A stretch of DNA of 15,218 nucleotides, taken from an uncultured Porphyromonadaceae bacterium. GTDB taxonomy: Bacteria; Bacteroidota; Bacteroidia; Bacteroidales; Muribaculaceae. Position 1 is the stretch's first letter. Each line of letters begins with the position of its first letter. The stretch lies in contig CAMWZB010000003.1 in the NCBI GenBank assembly GCA_947178655.1, forward strand, positions 1-15,218. Direction: 5' to 3'. The translations under genes and the position numbers were made by a program. This document shows, in pieces, positions 1-6,609 of this stretch. The notes beneath the pieces were generated by a model. That model had not been told where the DNA came from. It did no database searches and saw only the letters and a list, made by a program, of their open reading frames with translations.

Positions 1-103
1 CCCCCCCCCCCCCCCCCCCCACCTATTTTCACACCCCAACCCCGCAACCGCCCGCCCCCGCGGGCGCGGGGGCCCGGAGATGTGTAAAACCCGGGGGCGA
101 TGC
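1..103. other. Poly-C / low-complexity contig end, probable sequencing artefact
   Basis: The first 20 bases are all C. The next 80 or so are extremely C/G-rich and contain a perfect 9-bp GC inverted repeat with a 2-base loop (GCCCCCGCG at 54-62, CGCGGGGGC at 65-73). Read on the minus strand the sequence becomes steadily G-richer and ends in poly-G, as happens when two-colour sequencing loses signal at a read end. The esterase frame stays open, but its residues there (Gly/Arg/Pro-rich) no longer look like the family. It is therefore best treated as unreliable sequence rather than biology. Confidence 0.75.
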
Positions 104-1907
104 ATCGCGCCTCGACCGGAAGCGGACCCGACGGTGTCACGCCGGCATGACCGTACACGCGGTTCAGAGCCCAACGGGCGAGACGCTGTCCGACCGGGCG
201 CTTATGCCTCGGATGCACGTCAAGCGAATCGCCGAAATCCGAGCTCACGGCCATCCCTGTAGCACCGGTGGTGTCGAGCAGACGGCGCTGGCTGTCGCGG
301 AACGACGGCCATGAAGGACGCGACAGCGAACTCAGCTGGGTGAATATGAACGGCAACCGCGCCTCATCCCAATTGCGACGCCAGCTGTCGACAAGCGCTT
401 CGAAGAGCTGCTCATGCACCTCTGCGTTGTGGGCGTTCGACTCGCCCTGATACCATATCACGCCTGCTATCGGATATGCTCCGAGAGGCCTTATGCCTGA
501 AGCGAACAGATACGAAGGCTCATAGGGGTGACGGTGAGTGCCGTCGCTGCCCGTATTCTCGCGTGCACGTTGCTGCACCCACGGCTGGAGATAGTCATTC
601 GAACGCCAGTCCACAAGAACTTCGGGCATACGCTCCTCGAGCATATCGACATCTATCCACGCCTCGGTGCCGGAGCCGCCGATGGCGTTGCAGATGATTC
701 CTACGGGCACATCAAGACTGTCACGCAGCATACGGCCGAAGTGCCATGCCACGGCCGAGAAGTCACCGGCCGTAGCCGCCGAAGACTGCCGCCAGCGCGA
801 CGGGCGATAGTAATTGAGCGTATCGACGGCTGCTTTGTCGGCATCCGGCCATTCATTCCAGTCTGTAATCACACGAGGCTTCATGTCGAAAAGCCGCAAC
901 CGGCAGTCGGCCACGCTCAGCGTATCCTCACCATATGTAGTTGAATTACACAATTCGAATGCCATATTCGACTGTCCGGAGGCAAGCCAGACCTCGCCGA
1001 CTGACACATCGTCGAACACCAGCCGTCCGCCACGGTCATCGCTGACGGTCATCGTCAGTCCTGTCGCCTCCGACAGCGGAGGCAGAGTCGCCGTCCAGTG
1101 TCCGAGATTGTCGGCTACGGCCTCGGCCCGAGTCCCGTCCACTTCAACGGCCACACAGGCACCGGCATCGGCGCGTCCGCTGACTTTGAGCGGCTTGTAC
1201 CGCTGGAGCACCATGCCCGACTGCCATATCTCCGGCATCGACAGTCCTCCATAGCGCCCGGTGACAGCTCCGGCCACTGCGCGAGCCAGCAAGGTGTAGC
1301 CCCGGGCATCAGGATGGACGGCATCACTTATGAGTCCGCGATGGTCGCGCAGCGGCTCATCGAAGTCGATGAGTTCAGCCCCGGCAGCTTCTGCAACGGC
1401 TTCGATAGCCTCTGTCACCTTATTTCGCCACACATATGTGCCTGAGCGGAAACGACGGTGACCGGACGTAATGGGCGACAGTCGTGCCACAAGTATACGC
1501 GCATCAGGGCTGACCGAACGGAACGAGTCAATCAGCGCGACATAGTCCGACACGAATTCATCTCCGTACTCAGGCCAGTCACGCGGGTCGGTGTCATTCA
1601 CACCAAGGTGCACCACCACTATATCGGGCTTGAACTCAAGGGCACGGCGGAATTCAGGCGATGCGACATACGGATTGTGACCGTGTTTCAGAAGGGTTGC
1701 TCCGGGACGTCCGAAGTTTTCCACTATATACTCCGGCCCAAGTATCTGCCGCATCTGCGAGGGCCACGACATCGTGGCAGGGTCATCCGAACCGGTTCCG
1801 TAGGTTATGCTGTTTCCGACACAGGCCACACGGATCTGCGACCTTATCGGCAGGGACATCGGCACAAGCACCACAAGGGTGAAAATAAAGGTAATGAATC
1901 TGATCAT
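1..1907 (-). CDS. Secreted two-domain esterase: SGNH/GDSL hydrolase + sialate O-acetylesterase (3' end missing)
   Basis: Probable carbohydrate O-acetylesterase, for example removing O-acetyl groups from sialic acid or plant/mucin glycans in the periplasm. The frame is open from the ATG at 1907 to the window edge (about 635 codons). Residues 1-24 look like a signal peptide. The N-terminal domain has SGNH blocks: GNSIT (Ser33), GVND (Asn104) and SDAVHPD (Asp195, His198). After a linker of about 80 residues comes a SASA/DUF303 domain with GQSNM (Ser313), NAIGGSGTEAW (about 407-417), WYQGESN (Glu489) and DVHPRH (about 563-568). Bacteroides sialate O-acetylesterases with a similar two-domain layout are known (established knowledge). 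The substrate cannot be read from the sequence and no nan genes are nearby. The gene follows the MATE gene after about 51 bases, and no clear promoter is visible. From about residue 602 the translation stops resembling the family, which matches the suspect DNA at the window end, so the true C terminus is unknown. Confidence 0.88.
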   Translation of the reverse strand, partial: MIRFITFIFTLVVLVPMSLPIRSQIRVACVGNSITYGTGSDDPATMSWPSQMRQILGPEYIVENFGRPGATLLKHGHNPYVASPEFRRALEFKPDIVVVHLGVNDTDPRDWPEYGDEFVSDYVALIDSFRSVSPDARILVARLSPITSGHRRFRSGTYVWRNKVTEAIEAVAEAAGAELIDFDEPLRDHRGLISDAVHPDARGYTLLARAVAGAVTGRYGGLSMPEIWQSGMVLQRYKPLKVSGRADAGACVAVEVDGTRAEAVADNLGHWTATLPPLSEATGLTMTVSDDRGGRLVFDDVSVGEVWLASGQSNMAFELCNSTTYGEDTLSVADCRLRLFDMKPRVITDWNEWPDADKAAVDTLNYYRPSRWRQSSAATAGDFSAVAWHFGRMLRDSLDVPVGIICNAIGGSGTEAWIDVDMLEERMPEVLVDWRSNDYLQPWVQQRARENTGSDGTHRHPYEPSYLFASGIRPLGAYPIAGVIWYQGESNAHNAEVHEQLFEALVDSWRRNWDEARLPFIFTQLSSLSRPSWPSFRDSQRRLLDTTGATGMAVSSDFGDSLDVHPRHKRPVGQRLARWALNRVYGHAGVTPSGPLPVEARCIAPGFYTSPGPRARGGGRLRGWGVKIGGGGGGG

Positions 1908-1958
1908 TTTCTGGTATTGATTTAAGATAATTGTAAAGGAAATATGATGCGTTATTTT

Positions 1959-3323
1959 TCATGTAAGCGCCGGCTTCATCCCGTACTTCCTGCGGAGCCG
2001 CTTGCGTATGAACATGTACGCTCCGAAGATGATGATATCAGTCAGCAGCCACGACACCGGATAGACAGCGAGCAACTCGACGAACGAGCCGTCATGCGGG
2101 AACATGCCCACCCACAGCAGACGCAGCACACAGGTGCCGAAGATGGTGATAAGAGCAGGAGTCATTGAGTAGCCCAGACCGCGCATCGACGAACCGGCCA
2201 TCTCGTAGTAGCACGCTATCCACTGGAACAGCAGTACCGTGGCCACGCGCTCGCCGGCAAAGACAAGCACCGAAGGGTCATCGGTGAAGGGATACAGGAA
2301 TGTCGTACGCTGCCACGTGATGAGCAGATTGAGCACAACGGACACCACTATGCTGTAGAGCAGGCTCAGACGGAACACTTTGCGGCAACGGTCGTACTGC
2401 CCTGCTCCGAAATTCTGACTCGTGAATGCCACGCATGTCTGGCCGAATGCATTGATTACAAAGTAGCAGTACATCTCGTAGTTGATAGCCGCGGCAGAAC
2501 CCGCGGCAGCCGTGGCTCCGAAACTGTTGATCGATGACAGAATGAATACGTTAGATATCGAGAACACTGTGCTCTGTATACCGGCCGGGATGCCGATGGC
2601 TGCAATCTTACGCATCTGCATCCAGTTGGGTCTCAGATGACGGATGTCAAGATGCACGTCGCCTTTCTCGCGGACAAGCAGCACGGTCACTATCGTCGCA
2701 TTGACCACATTCGACACCACCGTTGCCCATGCGACACCGTGCACGCCCATGCCGAATCCGATGACGAATACCAGATTGAGCAGAAGATTGACTATGCCGG
2801 CTGTGACAAGACTGTAAAACGGACGTTTGGTGTCGCCGACACTCCGGAGTACCGCCGACGCGAAGTTATAGATAATCATGAACGGCATACCCACGGCAAA
2901 GATGCGCAGATAGCCCACAGCCTGGTCAAGCACTTCCTCGGGAGTCGACAGCATCTCAAGTATAGGACGCGCCACAGCCAGGGTGGTAGTCACCATAATC
3001 AGACCGCTGAGCAGAGCCAGCATCGCCGCCGCCGATACGGCAGCACGGACTCCCTGAGAATTACGCTGTCCTATATAGTTGGCGATGACAACGTTCGCTC
3101 CGACCGACAGTCCGAGAAACATATTTATGAGCAGACCGATGACAGGGCCGTTGCTCCCCACCGCCGCAAGCGCGTGACTGCCGGCAAAACGTCCCACCAC
3201 AGCGATATCCACGGCGTTGAACGACTGCTGAAGAAGTCCGCTCGCTATCAGAGGCAGAGCGAACATCAACATAGGCCGCGCGAGCGGCCCCTTGAGCATA
3301 TCTATCGTATTTGCAGAACTCAT
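1959..3323 (-). CDS. MATE family multidrug/metabolite efflux transporter
   Basis: Inner-membrane, probably cation-coupled, exporter of the MATE (NorM/DinF/MepA-like) family. The product is about 454 residues, the family's usual length, with the usual pattern of about 12 hydrophobic segments. Typical motifs are the N-terminal GPLARPMLMFALPLIASGLL followed by NAVDIAVVGRF, then a second repeat of the same fold from about residue 235 (IPAGIQSTVFSISNVFILSS). An upstream ATG at 3344 would add seven residues. I prefer the ATG at 3323 because a TAnnTTTG promoter box (3342-3349) overlaps the upstream codon, so a transcript from it would begin inside the longer frame. The gene sits between the terminator-like hairpin of the upstream cluster and the esterase gene, which it may share a transcript with. 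The substrate is not predictable; a drug or a metabolite is equally possible. Confidence 0.93.
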   Translation of the reverse strand: MSSANTIDMLKGPLARPMLMFALPLIASGLLQQSFNAVDIAVVGRFAGSHALAAVGSNGPVIGLLINMFLGLSVGANVVIANYIGQRNSQGVRAAVSAAAMLALLSGLIMVTTTLAVARPILEMLSTPEEVLDQAVGYLRIFAVGMPFMIIYNFASAVLRSVGDTKRPFYSLVTAGIVNLLLNLVFVIGFGMGVHGVAWATVVSNVVNATIVTVLLVREKGDVHLDIRHLRPNWMQMRKIAAIGIPAGIQSTVFSISNVFILSSINSFGATAAAGSAAAINYEMYCYFVINAFGQTCVAFTSQNFGAGQYDRCRKVFRLSLLYSIVVSVVLNLLITWQRTTFLYPFTDDPSVLVFAGERVATVLLFQWIACYYEMAGSSMRGLGYSMTPALITIFGTCVLRLLWVGMFPHDGSFVELLAVYPVSWLLTDIIIFGAYMFIRKRLRRKYGMKPALT

Positions 3324-3341
3324 AAATTTCGTATTATTCTG

Positions 3342-3349
3342 CAAAGATA
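3342..3349 (-). promoter_or_regulatory. Bacteroidetes -7 promoter box for the MATE gene
   Basis: On the minus strand the sequence reads TATCTTTG, a perfect match to TAnnTTTG, about 18 bases upstream of the ATG at 3323. No well-spaced TTG/TTTG -33 box is evident; the nearest TTTG is 24 bases upstream, at the edge of the neighbouring hairpin. The match is therefore to one element only. Confidence 0.6.
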
Positions 3350-3365
3350 CGAATATTACAAATAA

Positions 3366-3403
3366 GTCGGGAGCAAAGCATGGTTAATTTGCTTGCTCCC
3401 GAC
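3366..3403 (-). terminator. Hairpin terminator after the small-protein cluster
   Basis: There is a perfect 11-bp inverted repeat, GTCGGGAGCAA at 3366-3376 and TTGCTCCCGAC at 3393-3403, with a 16-base loop. On the minus strand it is followed by a moderately T-rich stretch (TTATTTG). It lies 25 bases past the stop codon of the 151-residue protein and just before the MATE promoter box, so it probably ends transcription of the upstream cluster and insulates the MATE gene. The T run is imperfect. Confidence 0.6.
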
Positions 3404-3407
3404 ACAG

Positions 3408-3433
3408 ATTGTACGTTATGATTGTACGTTATG
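3408..3433. repeat. 13-bp perfect tandem duplication
   Basis: ATTGTACGTTATG occurs twice in a row (3408-3420 and 3421-3433). The right-hand copy contains the stop codon of the minus-strand gene ending at 3429, so the duplication only lengthens the 3' untranslated region. It looks like a simple slippage event. Confidence 0.9.
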
Positions 3434-3884
3434 CAGCCGGGTGGATGAATCCCGGCCTGCCAAAGCCTGACAGCTTTCGCTTCAGTGAACTCACGGCGTC
3501 ACGGACCATCGACATATACATATCCCCGAGCCCGGCATCCGTTCCTGTCCACAGTATGCAGAGAACCTGCGCCGAAAGGGCCGATTCCAGAAGTGGACGG
3601 ATCGTTCCCGACAGACGTCCGACGGCATCTTCGGGCAGTTCCAAGTCAACGGTGATGATATCTCCGTCATCCGACGGGTCGGACAGGGAACTGCCGGTCA
3701 CCGGAGGTGTGATGCCGAAGATGATGGCGGCAGCACTGTCGCGCACGAGCCGTCTCAGCGCCGGAGCATCATCGCGGCACACTACGTTGGACCGTCCGGG
3801 CGGAGACTGAAGAGTATCCACCGCGGCCAGGGCATAGATGCTCTCAAGTATGCGGTCTATGGATATCGATATTGTACTTGTCAT
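3429..3884 (-). CDS. Unrecognised small protein, possibly phage-derived (151 aa)
   Basis: I do not recognise a named family. The product is soluble, with no signal peptide or membrane segment. A central acidic stretch (about residues 68-85) leads into ITVDLELPEDAVGRLSG and then an Ala/Leu-rich helix (IRPLLESALSAQVLCILW). A 'beta strand, LP-x-x, long helix, hydrophobic W' layout of this kind occurs in some small hypothetical proteins of Bacteroidales prophages (weak inference from memory). The frame continues upstream to 4082, but that part overlaps the neighbouring gene and reads like its shadow. I chose the ATG at 3884, which has AT-rich sequence before it and a 14-base gap from the upstream stop. 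An ATG at 3905 (overlapping by 7 bases) is the alternative. It is co-transcribed with the gene at 3899-4315 and followed by a hairpin. Confidence 0.7.
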   Translation of the reverse strand: MTSTISISIDRILESIYALAAVDTLQSPPGRSNVVCRDDAPALRRLVRDSAAAIIFGITPPVTGSSLSDPSDDGDIITVDLELPEDAVGRLSGTIRPLLESALSAQVLCILWTGTDAGLGDMYMSMVRDAVSSLKRKLSGFGRPGFIHPAA

Positions 3885-3898
3885 AGAATCAGTATTTT

Positions 3899-4315
3899 TT
3901 AGCATCTTACGAATCTGAGACTCTGGAAGCGGTACGGCGAGAGTATACGCCTGGCGGTGTCGCGCGAGATGTAGAAACGCGACGGCCTGCCGTAGGTTAT
4001 CACAAAGGTGAGCGCCTGAGCGAATGTCTTGCGAGGATGGCGTGCCATATGCTGAAGGACCTGCACGAGCATCTCCATCCACATCGCGCGGGCAAGTGGC
4101 TCCTTGACCACCGTCTCGGGGTCGGCGCGCTCAAGCGCATGGAGCTTGGCGGAAGCGGTCGAATACTCCACATAGAAAGAGTGTGGCTGCTGAAGAAGTA
4201 CGCGGTCGATGATGTCATTAAAATCAAGGATGATACCGGCTTTGTAGAACTGCTCGTAAAGCCTGATGCAGCGGCGGGCGAAGTCGGCATTCCGCATTTG
4301 AATTCGTGTGTTCAT
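3899..4315 (-). CDS. Unrecognised helical small protein with RFYIS motif (138 aa)
   Basis: I cannot name the family. The product is basic, apparently mostly alpha-helical, and has no signal peptide. Its C-terminal part reads GRPSRFYISRDTARRI (about residues 109-124). Short hypothetical proteins with a 'P-x-RFY-[IV]-S, then an Arg-rich helix' segment occur in Bacteroidales prophage-like regions, so a DNA-binding or phage-related role is conceivable, but this is only inference. The start is the ATG at 4315, 27 bases downstream of a -7 box and the first Met after the promoter. It is the first gene of a two-gene unit with the 151-residue protein. It is separated from the DUF6808-like gene by 93 bases holding its own promoter, so it can be expressed independently of the amidase. 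Confidence 0.8.
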   Translation of the reverse strand: MNTRIQMRNADFARRCIRLYEQFYKAGIILDFNDIIDRVLLQQPHSFYVEYSTASAKLHALERADPETVVKEPLARAMWMEMLVQVLQHMARHPRKTFAQALTFVITYGRPSRFYISRDTARRILSPYRFQSLRFVRC

Positions 4316-4342
4316 ATTTAGTAGTCGTTATTGATTCCGGGA

Positions 4343-4373
4343 CAAAGTTAATACAAATATTGCATAAAGTCAA
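4343..4373 (-). promoter_or_regulatory. Near-perfect Bacteroidetes sigma-ABfr-type promoter
   Basis: On the minus strand TATTG (TTG at 4371-4373) is followed after exactly 20 bases by TAACTTTG (4343-4350). This matches the known Bacteroidetes layout, a -33 TTG/TTTG box, 19-21 bases, then the -7 TAnnTTTG box. The flanking DNA is strongly AT-rich. It should drive the two small genes that begin at 4315. Confidence 0.85.
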
Positions 4374-4408
4374 TAGAATCGTCAATATAAATTGATTTTT
4401 ATCAATCT

Positions 4409-4876
4409 TTATAAAATTTTCCATGTGATGCCCACTCCGACATAAGGCTGCATGCCTCGAGGCGTCAGCCCGTATCCGGCCTGAACGCCTATGCTGAAAC
4501 GACGTTCTGCTGCAGGAGCGGCCCGAACGACCGTCGCCGAAGGATGGTGAAGTATGATGCTGTCAAGTTTCGGCCGGTAGCCGCTGACATAGGCCTTATA
4601 TCCTTCTCCGGCATAAACCGCTTGTGTACACGGCACTGTCGCTTCAACGGAGTCCGTAGCGCCCGTGCTGTCAGTCAACACCTTGAACCGGTCTGTGAAC
4701 TCCCCGGCGGCTCGGACCACGACAATCTCAGGGCGCGTCCCCCGCACAGTGTCCACCCGAAGGAGCACGGTGGTTCGGCCAGGCTCTGCTGTGGGCCTGC
4801 TGTCTGACAGATTGCAGAACGCTACGCCGGCGATGAAACCGGCGATGAGTATCATGATATTTTTCATTCCGGTCAT
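4409..4876 (-). CDS. DUF6808-like membrane-anchored protein
   Basis: This resembles the DUF6808 proteins found beside endolysin-like amidases in Bacteroidales prophages and genomic cassettes (family assignment from memory). Residues about 5-22 form one hydrophobic anchor, and the rest is presumably periplasmic. The sequence YKAYVSGYRPKLDSI (about 93-107) and the C-terminal run GVQAGYGLTPRGMQPYVGVG (about residues 131-150) are the recognisable parts. The Cys at residue 21 follows VAF, a poor lipobox, so a lipoprotein is unlikely. The ATG at 4876 overlaps the amidase stop as ATGA, which implies translational coupling; an ATG three codons later is possible. The function is unknown; a spanin-like or envelope-tethering role with the amidase is speculative. 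Confidence 0.82.
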   Translation of the reverse strand: MTGMKNIMILIAGFIAGVAFCNLSDSRPTAEPGRTTVLLRVDTVRGTRPEIVVVRAAGEFTDRFKVLTDSTGATDSVEATVPCTQAVYAGEGYKAYVSGYRPKLDSIILHHPSATVVRAAPAAERRFSIGVQAGYGLTPRGMQPYVGVGITWKIL

Positions 4877-5466
4877 AACATGTTGATAAAATTCAATATC
4901 GCATTGACATGTATACTCACCAGAGACTCGAATCCGTCGACGCTTTCGAGCACAGCCACATCATCGCGATTGTCCTGAAACAAGTTTTCGGTCAGCACAG
5001 CCGGACACGGAGTGTCGCGGCAGATGGCCAGAGAAGCCACCCAATATCCGTCAGCAGGAGTGGCACGATTGCCCATAAGGCCCTGACGGCAGGCCTCGTC
5101 ATACATCAACCGGGCCAGCCTCACGGACTTGGCCGAGGATGACGGAGCGACGAAAACCGACCATCCCCGGGCTCCGCGCCACTCCGACCCGTCGCCGGCA
5201 GCATTATTGTGCACGGACACGAGTATACAGTCGCCGGCCGACGAACTGACAATCTTTCTGACGCGCTCCGTACGCTCCCGAAGCGACACGTCCCGACTCT
5301 CCGGGACCAAAATTTCCACCTTCACTCCGTGGCTGACGAGTCCGTCGGCTATGGCACTGACAGCGCGACGGCACCACTGCCACTCGCGATGACGTCCGTC
5401 AGGACTGCTCTTGCCGGGCGTGTCGCAGCCGTGGCCATTGTCGAGAATCACTGTTATATCTTCCAT
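4873..5466 (-). CDS. N-acetylmuramoyl-L-alanine amidase (Amidase_3), endolysin-like
   Basis: Zn-dependent hydrolase that cuts the bond between N-acetylmuramic acid and L-alanine in peptidoglycan. The product is 197 residues, a bare catalytic domain. Zn ligands and catalytic Glu are all present: NGHG (His12), HREW (Glu28), SVHNNA (His86) and LTEN (Glu160). There is no signal peptide and no cell-wall-binding domain, unlike host AmiC-type enzymes, so it looks like a phage endolysin or a domesticated copy that needs help to reach the wall. The frame extends upstream to 5679, but I chose the ATG at 5466. A TATCTTTG promoter box lies 22 bases upstream of it, and the longer part overlaps the divergent gene at 5621. 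It overlaps the DUF6808-like gene by four bases. Confidence 0.93.
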   Translation of the reverse strand: MEDITVILDNGHGCDTPGKSSPDGRHREWQWCRRAVSAIADGLVSHGVKVEILVPESRDVSLRERTERVRKIVSSSAGDCILVSVHNNAAGDGSEWRGARGWSVFVAPSSSAKSVRLARLMYDEACRQGLMGNRATPADGYWVASLAICRDTPCPAVLTENLFQDNRDDVAVLESVDGFESLVSIHVNAILNFINML

Positions 5467-5487
5467 AATATCTGTTGGTTTTCCGGC

Positions 5488-5495
5488 CAAAGATA
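5488..5495 (-). promoter_or_regulatory. Bacteroidetes -7 promoter box for amidase operon
   Basis: The minus strand reads TATCTTTG, a perfect TAnnTTTG match, ending 21 bases before the amidase ATG. No convincing -33 box is seen 19-21 bases upstream. Confidence 0.6.
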
Positions 5496-5530
5496 CATTC
5501 CGGCACGAGTCGCGGTTCACCTTTTTCCCA

Positions 5531-5540
5531 TCCCCGGGGA
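5531..5540. promoter_or_regulatory. 10-bp perfect palindrome in divergent intergenic region
   Basis: TCCCCGGGGA is perfectly self-complementary. It lies in the 154-base gap between the divergent amidase and DUF3943 genes, about 35 bases upstream of the amidase -7 box. It could be an operator, but a GC palindrome of this size can arise by chance in this DNA. I see no clear promoter for the DUF3943 gene in the gap. Confidence 0.25.
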
Positions 5541-5620
5541 ATACGCCGAATAATCCAAACCGCCGCTTCCGGTGTTTTAAAATAGAATCACAACAGGTAC
5601 ACACACTATTCCACACACTT

Positions 5621-6496
5621 ATGCAATACCTCTCTCGAATAATAATACTTGTCATGGCGCTCGTGGCCGTAACCGTCACAGCCCGTGCCGACAGTCACGT
5701 CGACGACAGCGACATCATGCTTGTCGACATCGACGTGGACGTCACACCTCCCGACTCCATTGTCTCGCTCGAGTGCGCAGAAGTCCTCGGCCCGACCTTG
5801 TCGAAAGGGTCTCCAATATCAATCTACGAACTCCCCTACTCCCGCACGCTCAATTCCTACAACTGGAAAGGACTGTGGATCAATACCGGCGTACTCACAG
5901 GCGCTTTCGTCGGCACTCTTCTTGTGCTCGAATGTCTGCCGGAGGACGCCACGTCATGGAACCGTGCTGCACTCCAGAAGGATTCACCAGGCAAACGGTG
6001 GTTCAACAACATCTTCAAAAAAGGACCTGAATGGGACCACGACAACGCCATATTCAACTATGTACTCCATCCCTATGCAGGAGCGGCCTACTTCATGGCT
6101 GCGCGGTCGAACGGCTTCAACTTCTACCGCTCGCTGCTCTACAGCGCGTGCATCTCGACCATCGGGTGGGAGTTCGGTATCGAGGCCTGCATGGAACGTC
6201 CGTCATATCAGGACATATTCATCACCCCTCTGGTCGGCAGCATAATCGGCGAGGCATTCTACAAGGCCAAGCGATCCATCGTGTCAAACAACTACCGCCT
6301 GCTCGGCTCCAAGGCGCTCGGCTATATCGTGGCATTCCTTGTCGACCCGGTCAACGAGTTCGTCGGTTACTGCGGATACAATCCGGCACGGCATCTTAAC
6401 CTTGATCAAAAACGCCATACACCGCCTGTCACAGGTTCGCTCATCCCGTCGATAGGCAACGGCTCGTTCGGCTTCACTCTGTACGCCACATTCTGA
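5621..6496 (+). CDS. DUF3943 domain protein, exported
   Basis: Bacteroidetes envelope protein of unknown function. Residues 1-23 form a signal peptide (hydrophobic run then TARADS). The DUF3943 signature covers about residues 135-215: WDHDNAIFNYVLHPYAGAAY, AARSNGFNFYRS, WEFGIEACMERPSYQDIFIT, then GSIIGEAFY. Homologues are thought to be membrane-associated or outer-membrane proteins, and the family has no established role that I know of. The product is 291 residues with an intact C terminus ending in an aromatic residue (LYATF), as outer-membrane proteins often do. The ATG at 5621 is chosen because the signal peptide starts there; the frame continues upstream without a signal. It diverges from the amidase operon and is followed by the TPR-like gene on the same strand. 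Confidence 0.88.
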   Translation: MQYLSRIIILVMALVAVTVTARADSHVDDSDIMLVDIDVDVTPPDSIVSLECAEVLGPTLSKGSPISIYELPYSRTLNSYNWKGLWINTGVLTGAFVGTLLVLECLPEDATSWNRAALQKDSPGKRWFNNIFKKGPEWDHDNAIFNYVLHPYAGAAYFMAARSNGFNFYRSLLYSACISTIGWEFGIEACMERPSYQDIFITPLVGSIIGEAFYKAKRSIVSNNYRLLGSKALGYIVAFLVDPVNEFVGYCGYNPARHLNLDQKRHTPPVTGSLIPSIGNGSFGFTLYATF

Positions 6497-6565
6497 CACA
6501 TCACAAAGCGGCAGACGGACGTGTAAATATTACCTCGAGACGACGGATTATAATAATATTTTTAG

Positions 6566-6573
6566 TAACTTTG
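6566..6573 (+). promoter_or_regulatory. Bacteroidetes -7 promoter box for the TPR-like gene
   Basis: TAACTTTG is a perfect TAnnTTTG match in a very AT-rich stretch (6549-6570), 36 bases upstream of the ATG at 6610. The -33 region is AT-rich but has no clear TTG. A TTG codon at 6571 lies within the box, so it cannot be the translation start. Confidence 0.65.
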
Positions 6574-6609
6574 AATTGTTTCCATCAACCAACCACTGTC
6601 TACCGACAT

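Noticed and set aside
1..73. Telomere-like or structured GC-rich element at the left end
   Set aside because: Homopolymer C plus progressive loss of coding sense fits a read-end artefact better than a biological end; no repeat unit is visible.
80..1445. Several short plus-strand frames over the first 1.4 kb
   Set aside because: They are antisense to the esterase gene, which is not closed by a stop in the window but has clear SGNH and SASA motifs.
2637..3365. Plus-strand open frame of 242 codons opposite the MATE gene
   Set aside because: His/Arg-rich antisense shadow without recognisable features; the MATE reading is clear.
3906..4082. N-terminal extension of the 151-residue protein
   Set aside because: This stretch is an out-of-frame overlap with the 138-residue gene and reads as low-complexity shadow sequence.
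5467..5679. N-terminal extension of the amidase containing several cysteines
   Set aside because: It precedes the promoter box, overlaps the divergent DUF3943 start and resembles no amidase N terminus or signal peptide.
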